Assembly (NCBI GenBank): GCA_905207625.1 | Contig: CAJLLT010000003.1 | Span: 1 to 64,000 of the forward strand | Length of the DNA stretch: 64,000 nucleotides | Reading direction: 5' to 3' | Source: an uncultured Eubacteriales bacterium | GTDB taxonomy: Bacteria; Bacillota; Clostridia; Oscillospirales; UBA644 | Shown: one piece after another, positions 8,931-17,091 of the stretch | How positions within the stretch are numbered: position 1 is the first letter of the stretch | Layout: each line of letters begins with the position of its first letter | Notes under the pieces: model-generated | What the model saw: only the letters and a program-made list of their open reading frames with translations | Told to the model about the DNA's origin: nothing | The model's database searches: none | Program-made: the position numbers and the translations under genes

Positions 8931-9997
8931 TTCTCCACCTCCGCCTTTCCGCCTTTTACACGGAATATTCTGGCATTTTCAAAGTCAAAATCTCCGTCAC
9001 AGGTAGTAATTATGACCTGTTTGCCTTTTATTTTGTTTGTAATGTAATTTTTACGGTTTTTGTCAAGCTCACTGAACACATCGTCAAAAAGTATCAGGGG
9101 ATATTCCCCGTACATTTCATTGAGGAGCTGCGCTTCGCCGAGTTTCATGCTCATGACACAGGACCTCTGTTGCCCCTGACTTGCGAAATTTTTAGCATCC
9201 TGACCGTTGATGTAAATACAGAGATCGTCTTTATGTGCACCGCATCCGGTGTATCCCAGCCTGAGATCATTTTCCCTTCCGTTTTTCAACATCAGAAGCA
9301 TTTTTTCGGGAGAAAATTCAGGTTCGGCGGATTGATACTCCAGACGGAGATCCTCTTCGCCCGAAGAAATCTCATACATTATCGGTTTTGCTTTTTCTTC
9401 AAGCCGGGCACAGTATGTACTTCTTGTCTTTGAAATAAGAGATGAAAGTACCGCTGTTTTTTCGTCGTAAACGTCAAGAACCCCCATATCGGGCATTTCG
9501 CTTTTAAGAAGCCTGTTTCTCTGAGCTATTATCTTTGAATACTCCGAAAGCTTGTCAAAAAACTGAGGTTTTATCTGACATATGGAGAAATCGAGAAATT
9601 TACGTCTCAACTCCGGCCCGCCTTTTATAAGCGTAAGATGCTCCGGAAAGAAAAGGACCGAAGTGAATTTTCCCAATACCTCTTTTGGTTTTACCTTTAT
9701 ACCGTTAAGATCTATCTGCCGTCTTTTTATCCGGCTGAGTTCAATACGGCATACGTAATCCCTTTCTCCGCTTTCAAACCTTCCGCGGACTCTGCATGAT
9801 TCTTTGCCGTTCATTATCATGTCCCGGTCTTCGTTTGTTCTGAAACTTTTGAATGCGGAAAAAAGCCATATGCTTTCTATTATATTCGTTTTTCCCTGGG
9901 CATTGTCTCCGAGAAATACATTTACGCCGGGACTGAGGTCAAGACTGAGCGAATCTATATTCCTGTATCCCTCAAGTGTTATGTTTTTTATGAACAT
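8909..9997 (-). CDS. recF: DNA replication/repair protein RecF
   Basis: RecF is an SMC-like ABC ATPase that, with RecO and RecR, loads RecA at single-strand gaps. The 362-aa frame starts MFIKNITLEGYRN; the Walker A motif is GDNAQGKTNI, and ABC signature and Walker B elements are seen as ASQGQQRSCVMSMKL and PLILFDDVFSELD. The ATG at 9997 shares a base with the dnaN stop (TAATG). A longer frame up to 10060 would run inside dnaN and lacks homology. The region is co-transcribed with dnaN and remB. Confidence 0.96.
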   Translation of the reverse strand: MFIKNITLEGYRNIDSLSLDLSPGVNVFLGDNAQGKTNIIESIWLFSAFKSFRTNEDRDMIMNGKESCRVRGRFESGERDYVCRIELSRIKRRQIDLNGIKVKPKEVLGKFTSVLFFPEHLTLIKGGPELRRKFLDFSICQIKPQFFDKLSEYSKIIAQRNRLLKSEMPDMGVLDVYDEKTAVLSSLISKTRSTYCARLEEKAKPIMYEISSGEEDLRLEYQSAEPEFSPEKMLLMLKNGRENDLRLGYTGCGAHKDDLCIYINGQDAKNFASQGQQRSCVMSMKLGEAQLLNEMYGEYPLILFDDVFSELDKNRKNYITNKIKGKQVIITTCDGDFDFENARIFRVKGGKAEVEKCSSMPE

Positions 9998-11118
9998 TAC
10001 TCTGTTTTTATCTTCATCGGGGAAACCATGAAAATAAAGCTGTTTCCTTCCTCCGGGCAAACACTCATGGAGGACAGGGGAGAATTGAGGTGAATAACTA
10101 TATCGTCACAGTCACAGGCGTTTATAACGTCAAGAAGATATTTGTTGTTGAAACCTATATCGAGATTTGCCCCGTCTATTGCGGCACCTATCTCATCCGT
10201 AAATGTGTCTCCGGTGCTGCTGCGGCAGGTTACTATTATGGAATCGAAAACAAAGCTCAGTTTAACCGGTATCTTTACCTTTTCGTCATTCAGAAGAATA
10301 GAAGCTCTTTCAATCGGCTTTTTGAGTTCCTTTGCCTTGACGTGTACATTCGTCTTGTAATTTTCGGGTATAAGTCCCTTATAGTTAAGGTAATTGCCGT
10401 CTATAAGCCTGGAAATAACCTTTACGTTGTCGTATTCAAATATAATATGCTTATCCGAGATCCCGAGACGGATATCTTCGTCACTGTCGGATATCATTCT
10501 GAGTATTTCATTTAGTATTTTTCCGGGAACTATTATTTTGAAGTTCTTACCTGTTCCGTTTTCTATCGTTTCTCTTCTTATTGCGAGTTTGAAAGTATTC
10601 GTGCAGACTATAGTAAACTCATTTTCTTCTATTTCAAACAAAGCACCGGTAAGGGCAACCCTGGAATCAGTAACAGCCATGGCAAAAACAGACTGGCGAA
10701 GCATACTCAGAAAAGAAGACTGCTTCAGGGTAATGGTATCGGTATTCGCTATATAAGGCATTTCGGGATAAGACTCACTGTCAAAATACTGTATCTTGAA
10801 ATTAGTCACACCGCATACCACAGAAAGAGTCTTACTGTTCGGTTCTGTTGAAATAAACACTTCGCCGCTTTCAACCGAACGCAGAATATCCGAAAACATC
10901 TTGGCGGCAACCACTATACTTCCGGATTCCGTCACGTTAACGTCAAGATATGTCTCTATCCCTATTTCAAGATCAAAACCGGAAACGGTAAGTTTTCCGT
11001 CCTCTGCCGCATTGAGCAACAGACCTTCAAGTACCGGAAGTGAACTTTTCGGCGGAACAGCTTTGGCAGAAGTCATGCAGGCGTCAAAAAGCAGATTCTT
11101 ATCACATGAAAATTTCAT
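9997..11118 (-). CDS. dnaN: DNA polymerase III beta subunit (sliding clamp)
   Basis: The ring-shaped processivity clamp that tethers DNA polymerase III to DNA. The 373-aa length fits three repeated clamp domains. The N-terminus MKFSCDKNLLFDACMTSAKAV, the central GALFEIEE and the C-terminal MVSPMKI are typical of clostridial DnaN. The start is preceded by AAGGAG. It lies immediately downstream of the origin unwinding region, in the standard dnaA-oriC-dnaN-recF order. Confidence 0.97.
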   Translation of the reverse strand: MKFSCDKNLLFDACMTSAKAVPPKSSLPVLEGLLLNAAEDGKLTVSGFDLEIGIETYLDVNVTESGSIVVAAKMFSDILRSVESGEVFISTEPNSKTLSVVCGVTNFKIQYFDSESYPEMPYIANTDTITLKQSSFLSMLRQSVFAMAVTDSRVALTGALFEIEENEFTIVCTNTFKLAIRRETIENGTGKNFKIIVPGKILNEILRMISDSDEDIRLGISDKHIIFEYDNVKVISRLIDGNYLNYKGLIPENYKTNVHVKAKELKKPIERASILLNDEKVKIPVKLSFVFDSIIVTCRSSTGDTFTDEIGAAIDGANLDIGFNNKYLLDVINACDCDDIVIHLNSPLSSMSVCPEEGNSFIFMVSPMKIKTE

Positions 11119-11162
11119 GTCGCTTCTCCTTCATAAATACAAAAGATATAAATAACATAATA

Positions 11163-11178
11163 TAGTAGTAGTAGGGGG
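11163..11178 (+). other. DnaA-trio array with adjacent G-run
   Basis: Four consecutive TAG trinucleotides (11163-11174) run into a G-run, with a degenerate DnaA box (11179-11187) on the far side. Read 3' to 5' this is the GAT repeat that B. subtilis DnaA uses to load onto single-stranded DNA next to the DnaA boxes. AT-rich DNA follows toward dnaN. Confidence 0.75.
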
Positions 11179-11293
11179 TGTAGATACTGTTTAAAAGGAA
11201 GTTTTTTCCCTCTGTTACGAAAAAAAATGACTGTTGAACAATTGTGGAAAAAGTCGTGTTATAAACAGCTTTGACGAAATGTGTAAACAGAAA

Positions 11294-11302
11294 TGTGGAT
11301 AA
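11294..11302 (-). promoter_or_regulatory. Consensus DnaA box
   Basis: The plus strand reads TGTGGATAA, the exact complement of the 9-mer TTATCCACA bound by DnaA domain IV. It is the only perfect box that I find in the origin gap; degenerate boxes flank it in the same orientation. Confidence 0.85.
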
Positions 11303-11408
11303 CGTTGATAAAGTTTATAGAATTTTGATAACTCTGTTCAAATATCGTAGACAGATAGTGAACGTGGTCTTAAATTGTCTATAAGTGTAGATAATTCTGT
11401 TGAAAACC

Positions 11409-12746
11409 TTATTTTTCCTTGATACGCTTGATAATATCTTCAATACGCGATTTGAGTATGGGGTTTTCCTCTACCCGGCTCTCTATCTTTTTTATCGCGT
11501 GATGGACCGTTGAGTGATCTCTTCCTCCGAACTGTTCTCCTATATCCGGAAGAGACATATCCGTGATTTCCCGCATTATGTACATTGATATCTGACGGGC
11601 GTATGTTATGCTTTCTATCCGTTTTTTGCTTTTTATGTCTTCTTCGCTTATATCAAAATCCTTGCTGACTTCGGATATTATCTTGTCCACGATTACCGGA
11701 AGAGGTTCATTCTCGTTCGTTATATCTTTAATCGCGCTCTGGGCTATAGCTATTGTGGGCTCGGAATTGGAGATCATTTTGTAGGAGAGGATTTTGCGCA
11801 GGACTCCCTCAAGCTGACGGATATTGTTTTTGACGTGCATTGCCACAAAATCCACAACCTCATCCGGCAGTTCTATTCCGAATTCCTTTTCCTTCATCTT
11901 TATTATGGCTACTTTAAGCTCATATTCCGGCTGGTATATATCGGTTATTATACCCGATTCAAATCTCGAGCGGAGTCTGCTTTCAAGCAACTGTATATCT
12001 CTCGGAGGACGGTCCGATGCGAGAACTATCTGTTTGTTTGACTCGTAAAGGGCATCAAAGGTGTAGTAAAACTCGTCCTGCATCTGATTTTTACCGGCGA
12101 TAAGCTGTATATCGTCCACGAGAAGAACATCCACCGTACGGTATTTTGATTTGAACTGCTGCATGGTCTGATTTGTCATGCACTGAATAAGTTCGTTTAT
12201 AAAATCTTCACTCTTGATGTATATTATTTTGAAATTGGGGTGGTTTTTCGCTATTTCGTTCTTTATGGCTTTAAGCAGATGGGTTTTGCCCAGACCCGTA
12301 TTGCCGTAAAGAAAGAGAGGGTTATATGCTTTTGCCGGATTCTGTGCCACCGCCAGGCACGCGGCATGGGCGTGCTTGTTTGAATCACCGACTATGAAGT
12401 TATCAAAGGTGTATTCAGAGAAAGTAGGTTCGGAAAAGGAAACAAAATCACTCTCCCTTACCGTAGGTTCCGGAATCGGTTTCTGGTTATAATTCTTATC
12501 TTCGGCAGTAACGACTTTTATGTCCATATCGAACCCTACCACTTCGGTAAGGGTTTCTTTTATAACGTCACTGTATTTTGACGTGATTATAGACCTTTGG
12601 AAGGAGGTTTCAACCAAAAGTATGGCACAATCGTTTTCATAGCCTACCGGCAGTATGGTTTTTATCCACAGATCCATTGTAGTCGGAGAAAGAAGCTTTC
12701 CCAGTCTTTCAAGAGTTGTTTCCCATACTTTTTTGAATGTCTGCAT
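11409..12746 (-). CDS. dnaA: Chromosomal replication initiator protein DnaA
   Basis: An AAA+ initiator that binds DnaA boxes and melts oriC. The 445-aa protein has an N-terminal DnaB-interacting domain, Walker A GNTGLGKTHL, Walker B VLLVDDIQ, sensor elements and the C-terminal box-recognition signature GGRDHSTVHHAIKKIE. The start is the first ATG after a sigma-A-like promoter at 12820-12848. It is divergent from rpmH, as in most Firmicutes. Confidence 0.98.
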   Translation of the reverse strand: MQTFKKVWETTLERLGKLLSPTTMDLWIKTILPVGYENDCAILLVETSFQRSIITSKYSDVIKETLTEVVGFDMDIKVVTAEDKNYNQKPIPEPTVRESDFVSFSEPTFSEYTFDNFIVGDSNKHAHAACLAVAQNPAKAYNPLFLYGNTGLGKTHLLKAIKNEIAKNHPNFKIIYIKSEDFINELIQCMTNQTMQQFKSKYRTVDVLLVDDIQLIAGKNQMQDEFYYTFDALYESNKQIVLASDRPPRDIQLLESRLRSRFESGIITDIYQPEYELKVAIIKMKEKEFGIELPDEVVDFVAMHVKNNIRQLEGVLRKILSYKMISNSEPTIAIAQSAIKDITNENEPLPVIVDKIISEVSKDFDISEEDIKSKKRIESITYARQISMYIMREITDMSLPDIGEQFGGRDHSTVHHAIKKIESRVEENPILKSRIEDIIKRIKEK

Positions 12747-12819
12747 ATCGTACTCCCTGAATGAAGATTAAATCAAAGGTAAAATTATCTTATAATATAA
12801 ATAATATTAATTACATCCT

Positions 12820-12848
12820 ATTGTACCATAAAAAACGTGTTTTGGCAA
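12820..12848 (-). promoter_or_regulatory. Predicted dnaA promoter
   Basis: On the minus strand, -35 TTGCCA (12843-12848) and -10 TACAAT (12820-12825) are separated by 17 bp and lie about 75 bp upstream of the dnaA ATG. Five of six bases match the consensus in each box. No DnaA box is visible in the dnaA-rpmH gap, so autoregulation by DnaA is not evident. Confidence 0.7.
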
Positions 12849-12899
12849 GTAAAAATCAAAAAATTTGACGTTATTTCGAAAAAAATTCTAAATAAACCC

Positions 12900-12929
12900 T
12901 TGACAAACGCTCTCACAGTGCTGTATAAT
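12900..12929 (+). promoter_or_regulatory. Predicted rpmH operon promoter
   Basis: Perfect -35 TTGACA (12900-12905) and -10 TATAAT (12924-12929) hexamers with an 18-bp spacer lie about 40 bp upstream of rpmH. An AAGGAGG ribosome site follows at 12950-12956. Confidence 0.85.
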
Positions 12930-12968
12930 ATTGCAAGAGTACCATTTTGCAAGGAGGTTTGTGTCACC

Positions 12969-13103
12969 ATGGTAAGAACATACCAGCCCAAGAAAAGACA
13001 GAGAAGCAAGGTTCACGGTTTCCGTAAGAGAATGAAGACTGCCAACGGAAGAAAAGTGCTGTCCAGAAGACGTGCCAGAGGCAGAAAGCAGCTCTCTCTG
13101 TAA
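12969..13103 (+). CDS. rpmH: 50S ribosomal protein L34 (bL34)
   Basis: A 44-aa, extremely basic protein starting MVRTYQPKKRQRSKVHGF and ending RGRKQLSL, the universal bL34 pattern. The start at 12969 is fixed by AAGGAGG nine bases or so upstream. A longer frame from 12837 would begin upstream of the promoter and is not used. It is the first gene rightward of the origin, followed by a terminator-like hairpin before rnpA. Confidence 0.97.
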   Translation: MVRTYQPKKRQRSKVHGFRKRMKTANGRKVLSRRRARGRKQLSL

Positions 13104-13118
13104 TCAGGACGAAATACG

Positions 13119-13159
13119 GAACCGGTTTCCGATATCTGTCGTAAATCGGTTCTTTTTTT
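13119..13159 (+). terminator. Hairpin with T-tract between rpmH and rnpA
   Basis: The arms GAACCGGTTT (13119-13128) and AAATCGGTTC (13143-13152) pair with one G-U and a 14-nt loop, followed by seven T residues. It looks like a Rho-independent (perhaps partial) terminator that would make rpmH transcripts more abundant than rnpA. Confidence 0.75.
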
Positions 13160-13198
13160 CTCTGAACCGGGACCCTGCCCCAGCACGGGAGCAACAAA

Positions 13199-13594
13199 AT
13201 GAAAAACACTGTAGCAATCAAGGAAGCCGGAGTTTTCAGGCAGATGTATGCCAAAGGCAGATCCATTGCCCGTCCCTGTATAGTGGTTTACTGGCGCAGA
13301 AACAGATACGGCGTCAACAGACTGGGTCTTACCGCCGGTAAAAAAACCGGAAACGCGGTAAAACGCAACAGGGCAAAGCGGGTGATGAAAGAAGCATACA
13401 GACTTCTTGAACCGGAAATCAGGACCGGATATGACATTATCCTGGTCGCAAGAACAAAAACACCTCATGTTCCTATGGTGTCCGTCATGCGCGAGCTGAA
13501 AGCCGCCTTTGACAAAGCAGAGATATACAATTCCTCACACCCTTCTCTGTCGTCTGACGCAAGGACAGATGAGTCGGGAAAACAGAATGCGTAA
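13199..13594 (+). CDS. rnpA: Ribonuclease P protein component
   Basis: The protein subunit of RNase P, which removes the 5' leader of pre-tRNAs together with the RnpB RNA. At 131 aa it has the signature NRAKRVMKEAYR and a basic N-terminal half. A 20-residue Ser/Asp-rich tail extends beyond the usual end of about 115 aa. Its stop overlaps the yidD start by 8 nt. No rnpB gene is visible in the window. Confidence 0.95.
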   Translation: MKNTVAIKEAGVFRQMYAKGRSIARPCIVVYWRRNRYGVNRLGLTAGKKTGNAVKRNRAKRVMKEAYRLLEPEIRTGYDIILVARTKTPHVPMVSVMRELKAAFDKAEIYNSSHPSLSSDARTDESGKQNA

Positions 13595-13823
13595 TTTCGC
13601 TATTTTTCTGATTAACTTTTACAGAAGGCATATATCACCGTATAAGCCTCCATGCTGCAGATTCATACCCACCTGTTCCGAATACGCCGTCGAAGCGTTC
13701 CGGATCCACGGTTTTTTCAAGGGTATGGGGCTGTCTGTATGGAGAATTTTGCGTTGCAATCCTTTTTGTAAGGGCGGTTACGATCCTGTACCTCCGAAAA
13801 AAATAAGGAGAAATCTTTTATAA
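13587..13823 (+). CDS. yidD: Membrane protein insertion efficiency factor YidD
   Basis: A 78-aa protein with an amphipathic N-terminus (MRNFAIFLINFYRRHISP), the three-cysteine family pattern CCRFIPTCSEYA and NPFCKGGYDPVP. YidD aids YidC-dependent insertion in E. coli by an unknown mechanism. I chose the ATG at 13587, which starts right at the conserved domain; an in-frame ATG at 13569 is possible. It sits between rnpA (8-nt overlap) and yidC (adjacent), as in most bacteria. Confidence 0.93.
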   Translation: MRNFAIFLINFYRRHISPYKPPCCRFIPTCSEYAVEAFRIHGFFKGMGLSVWRILRCNPFCKGGYDPVPPKKIRRNLL

Positions 13824-14849
13824 ATGGACAGTATTCTTGAAATCATCAACTACCCCATAGCAATGATACTGAAGCTGTGTTATATTATCGTCGGAAACTA
13901 CGGCTGGGCTATAATACTCTTCACCATCATTACTAAGATACTTCTTTTTCCGCTTGCCGTAAAAAGCGAGAAAAGCAGACTTAAACAGCTCCAGCTTCAG
14001 CCGAAGCTCGCGGAACTGCAGAACAAATACAGAAAAAACCCCAGAGACCCGAAATACAATGAGGAAATGCAGGCTCTTTACCAGAAAGAGGGATACAGCC
14101 CCGCTTCGGGATGTCTTCCCATGCTTATCCAGCTTCCCATCACCATCGGTCTCTGGAATGCCATCCGCAGACCCCTTTATTACATAAGCAATCTTTCCGT
14201 GGCAAAACTCATAAGTATAGCCACCGTATTTTTCAACAACGGTGTGGAAAGCATTGTAAAACTGGTGGGCGGAAATGTTGATAAGATCAACGAAGCTTGG
14301 GTAAAGGTAAATGAACTTGCCCTTGCCCAGACCATGCATAATCCGGAAAACCTGGAAATGGTGAAAGGACTTCTGCCGGATAATTTCAATCTGCTCAACA
14401 TGAGCTTTCTCGGCCTTGACCTCGGTGCAAAGCCCTCCGATTACAGTATCTGGTCCTGGTTCATACTGATGCCGATATTGGCCGGTGTGACATCTTTCCT
14501 TACCAGCTGGATAAGCCAGAAGGTCAATGCTCCCAAGGACGGGAAACAGGTTAAGGTTCCCGGAATGAATGCGTTGCTCTTTACCATGCCCATAATCTCC
14601 ATCTTCTTCGCCTATTCCTTTAACGTCGGTGTCGGTATTTACTGGATATTCTCCAACATCCTTTCCATAGCACAGATATTCATCATCAAACTCATCGTCA
14701 AGCCTGCCGACGACGGGAAAAAACCGGTTAAAAAAGAAAAGAAACTCAATTATAACCAGATAGAAAAAATGAAACGCGAAGCTGCCAGTCAGCCGTCGGA
14801 GGTAATAGTTGTTGACGATGCCTCCGGGGACAAAACCGAAGGCAAATAA
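13824..14849 (+). CDS. yidC: Membrane protein insertase YidC/SpoIIIJ
   Basis: An Oxa1-family insertase for Sec-dependent and Sec-independent membrane proteins. The 341-aa protein has an N-terminal membrane segment, the coiled cytoplasmic loop KSRLKQLQLQPKLAELQNKY, four further membrane helices and a Lys-rich C-tail. There is no lipobox, unlike Bacillus SpoIIIJ. The charged groove residue, Arg in the E. coli and Bacillus proteins, is Lys38 here (FTIITKILLFPL). The ATG directly follows the yidD stop, and jag follows after 15 bp. Confidence 0.95.
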   Translation: MDSILEIINYPIAMILKLCYIIVGNYGWAIILFTIITKILLFPLAVKSEKSRLKQLQLQPKLAELQNKYRKNPRDPKYNEEMQALYQKEGYSPASGCLPMLIQLPITIGLWNAIRRPLYYISNLSVAKLISIATVFFNNGVESIVKLVGGNVDKINEAWVKVNELALAQTMHNPENLEMVKGLLPDNFNLLNMSFLGLDLGAKPSDYSIWSWFILMPILAGVTSFLTSWISQKVNAPKDGKQVKVPGMNALLFTMPIISIFFAYSFNVGVGIYWIFSNILSIAQIFIIKLIVKPADDGKKPVKKEKKLNYNQIEKMKREAASQPSEVIVVDDASGDKTEGK

Positions 14850-14864
14850 AAGGAGGAATATAAA

Positions 14865-15650
14865 ATGGAAAAACAGTTCAGCGGGCGTACCGAGAAAGAG
14901 GCTCTTCAGAAGGCCTCGGAACAGTTGGGAATTGCCGTAGAAGAACTTTCTTACGAAATAGTGGAGTATCCCAGCAAGGGATTTCTCGGTATCGGAAACA
15001 AACCAGCCGTTATAAAAATAATTCAGACCCAGGATCCTGCAAGCATGGTAGAGGAATATCTTTCCGGCATGTTCAATGTTATGCAGATAAGTGACTACAG
15101 CATCAAAGCTGTTGCCGACGATGAAAACATGACCCTTGATATTCAGGTCGACGGGGACGAAGTTTCCGTTCTTCAGCGCAAGCAGGGAGGAGCGGTGGAA
15201 GCCTTACAGTTCCTCCTCGCCCTCTATGTTAACAAAGACAGGGACAAGCACTATAAAGTTTCCCTCAACATCAACAATTTCAGGGAAAAATCCCAGGGTA
15301 AAATGACAAAGGTAGCTGAAAAGGCTGCACGTCAGGTTCTCAAAAACCGCAGAAAGATGACTCTTCACCCCATGAGCGCATATCAGAGAAGAATGATCCA
15401 TGCCGCTCTTCAGGATATGGAGAATATAACCACATACTCCATCGGTGAGGAACCCAACAGAAGAGTCGTCATCAACTATACCGGACCGGATGCGGTTGAA
15501 TACAAACCCAGAAACTATAATAAAAACCGTAATCAGAACCGCGGAAATTCCAGATATTCCGGCTCCGGAAAATACGGCAGACCCACCACTTCTCCCAGAC
15601 CCTTCAATCCTTCGGAAAACGATACGGAAAAAGATCCGAAAGCTGAATAA
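14865..15650 (+). CDS. jag: RNA-binding protein KhpB/Jag (Jag_N-KH-R3H)
   Basis: A cytoplasmic RNA-binding protein encoded with yidC; in Streptococcus its homologue (KhpB/EloR) works with KhpA in controlling cell elongation. The 261-aa protein has an N-terminal Jag_N domain (about 1-50), a KH-like domain and an R3H domain near residues 165-205 (LHPMSAYQRRMIHAAL). A low-complexity tail rich in Arg, Asn, Ser and Pro follows. The ribosome site GGAGG precedes the ATG. A terminator follows at 15658. Confidence 0.92.
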   Translation: MEKQFSGRTEKEALQKASEQLGIAVEELSYEIVEYPSKGFLGIGNKPAVIKIIQTQDPASMVEEYLSGMFNVMQISDYSIKAVADDENMTLDIQVDGDEVSVLQRKQGGAVEALQFLLALYVNKDRDKHYKVSLNINNFREKSQGKMTKVAEKAARQVLKNRRKMTLHPMSAYQRRMIHAALQDMENITTYSIGEEPNRRVVINYTGPDAVEYKPRNYNKNRNQNRGNSRYSGSGKYGRPTTSPRPFNPSENDTEKDPKAE

Positions 15651-15657
15651 ATCAAAC

Positions 15658-15699
15658 AAAGATGAATGATACGGGTCTTCCGGTACCATTCATCTTTTT
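15658..15699 (+). terminator. Rho-independent terminator after jag
   Basis: The 11-bp perfect arms AAAGATGAATG (15658-15668) and CATTCATCTTT (15687-15697) are followed by TTG. The hairpin lies directly before mnmE, which therefore may depend on read-through or its own weak promoter. Confidence 0.75.
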
Positions 15700-15716
15700 G
15701 TACTGTGAATAAATCT

Positions 15717-17072
15717 ATGACAAATAATAACGACACCATCTGCGCCATAGCTACCGCGCCGTACCGGGCTGCCATCGGCGTTATCCGCGTCAGCGGGGAA
15801 AATGCCATTGCTGTAGCGGAAAAGATATTTTCCAAGCCTCTCTGCCGGGTAGAGTCCTCAAAGGCTGTTCACGGTTATATTCTGCACGAAACACAGCCGG
15901 TGGACGAGGTCCTGGTGACGGTTTTCCGTGCTCCCGGGAGCTATACCGGACAGGATACCGTGGAAATTTCCTGCCACGGATCAATGACGGTTCTTCGCCG
16001 GGTCATTGCTCTTCTCATTGAGAACGGTGCCCGGCAGGCTGAGGGAGGGGAGTTTACCAAAAGGGCTTTTCTCAACGGAAAGCTTGACCTGACCCAGGCC
16101 GAAGCTGTAATTGACCTTATCGACAGCGAATCCGAGAACGAAGCCCGTGCCGCCGCAAGTCAGCTTTCAGGGCATCTGTCCCTGAAAATAGATTCACTGC
16201 GGCAGAAGCTTGTGGAAATTTCCGCCCAGATTCTCGCGTTTATCGATTATCCCGATGACGAGATAGCCGACGTGTCCCCGGAAACTCTCGGCGGGCTCAT
16301 AACAGAGGTCCACGATTCTCTTTCCGTACTGAAAAAATCCTACGGAACGGGAAAAATGATAAAAGACGGAATCCGGGTGGTGATAACAGGAAAACCGAAC
16401 GTGGGAAAAAGCTGCCTGATGAACCGTATTCTCGGTTATGACCGCAGTATCGTAACTGACATCGCCGGCACGACAAGGGATATCGTAGAGGAAAAAACCG
16501 AGTTCGCCGGACTTAAGATTATTGTTTCCGATACCGCCGGGATACATGAGACTTTCGATACCGTGGAAAAAATAGGAGTACAGCGGGCGGAACAGCTCAT
16601 TTCCCGGGCTGACCTGATCCTCGCGGTTTATGACTGTTCCGGGCCGGAAAGCGCCGAGGACAGGAGAATAACAGACGCGGTTATTTCTTCATCCGCAAAG
16701 AAAATAGCTGTTTTCAATAAGACCGACATTTCCTCAGGAAAGGAACCTGTGTACAGCGGTTTTGACCGGACTGTCCGCACAAGCGCCGCCACGGGACAGG
16801 GGATGGAAGAGCTTGAAAAAGCCGTTAAAGAGATCTTTGACGCCGGCGACGGACTGAATACCGCGGATACCGTGACCAATCTCAGACAGTACGAGTGTAT
16901 CTGCCGGGCGTACGAAGCCCTGACTCATGCCCTGGAAAACATAAATATGACTCCGGATGCCGTACTTACGGACGTGGAGCAGGCCATAGACGCTTTGGGT
17001 TCAATGACGGGAAAAACCGTTTCCGAGCAGATAACGGAAAACATCTTCTCACGGTTCTGTGTGGGAAAATAG
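15717..17072 (+). CDS. mnmE: tRNA modification GTPase MnmE
   Basis: A potassium-activated GTPase that, with MnmG, installs cmnm5/nm5 groups on wobble uridine 34 of tRNAs. The frame from ATG 15717 gives 451 aa: a formyl-THF-binding N-domain, a helical domain, and an inserted G domain with GKPNVGKS (225-232), DIAGTTRD, DTAG and NKTD. The C-terminal FCVGK matches the family CxGK end. An upstream in-frame start at 15666 would fall inside the terminator hairpin. No clear Shine-Dalgarno is seen. Confidence 0.96.
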   Translation: MTNNNDTICAIATAPYRAAIGVIRVSGENAIAVAEKIFSKPLCRVESSKAVHGYILHETQPVDEVLVTVFRAPGSYTGQDTVEISCHGSMTVLRRVIALLIENGARQAEGGEFTKRAFLNGKLDLTQAEAVIDLIDSESENEARAAASQLSGHLSLKIDSLRQKLVEISAQILAFIDYPDDEIADVSPETLGGLITEVHDSLSVLKKSYGTGKMIKDGIRVVITGKPNVGKSCLMNRILGYDRSIVTDIAGTTRDIVEEKTEFAGLKIIVSDTAGIHETFDTVEKIGVQRAEQLISRADLILAVYDCSGPESAEDRRITDAVISSSAKKIAVFNKTDISSGKEPVYSGFDRTVRTSAATGQGMEELEKAVKEIFDAGDGLNTADTVTNLRQYECICRAYEALTHALENINMTPDAVLTDVEQAIDALGSMTGKTVSEQITENIFSRFCVGK

Positions 17073-17091
17073 AGAAACAGAGGGGAAAACT

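Larger units (their letters stand above)
11119..11408 (-). other. Probable oriC unwinding region (DnaA boxes, G-run, DnaA-trio)
   Basis: The 290-bp dnaA-dnaN gap holds a perfect DnaA box TGTGGATAA (11294-11302) and one-mismatch boxes at 11243-11251 (TGTGGAAAA) and 11386-11394 (TGTAGATAA). A two-mismatch box at 11179-11187 abuts a G-run (11174-11178) and four tandem TAG triplets (11163-11174), followed by AT-rich DNA toward dnaN. All boxes have the same orientation. This box / GC-rich / DnaA-trio / AT-rich order is that of the B. subtilis incC unwinding site, which lies in the same dnaA-dnaN gap. Gene polarity flips around this area, which supports an origin. Confidence 0.85.
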
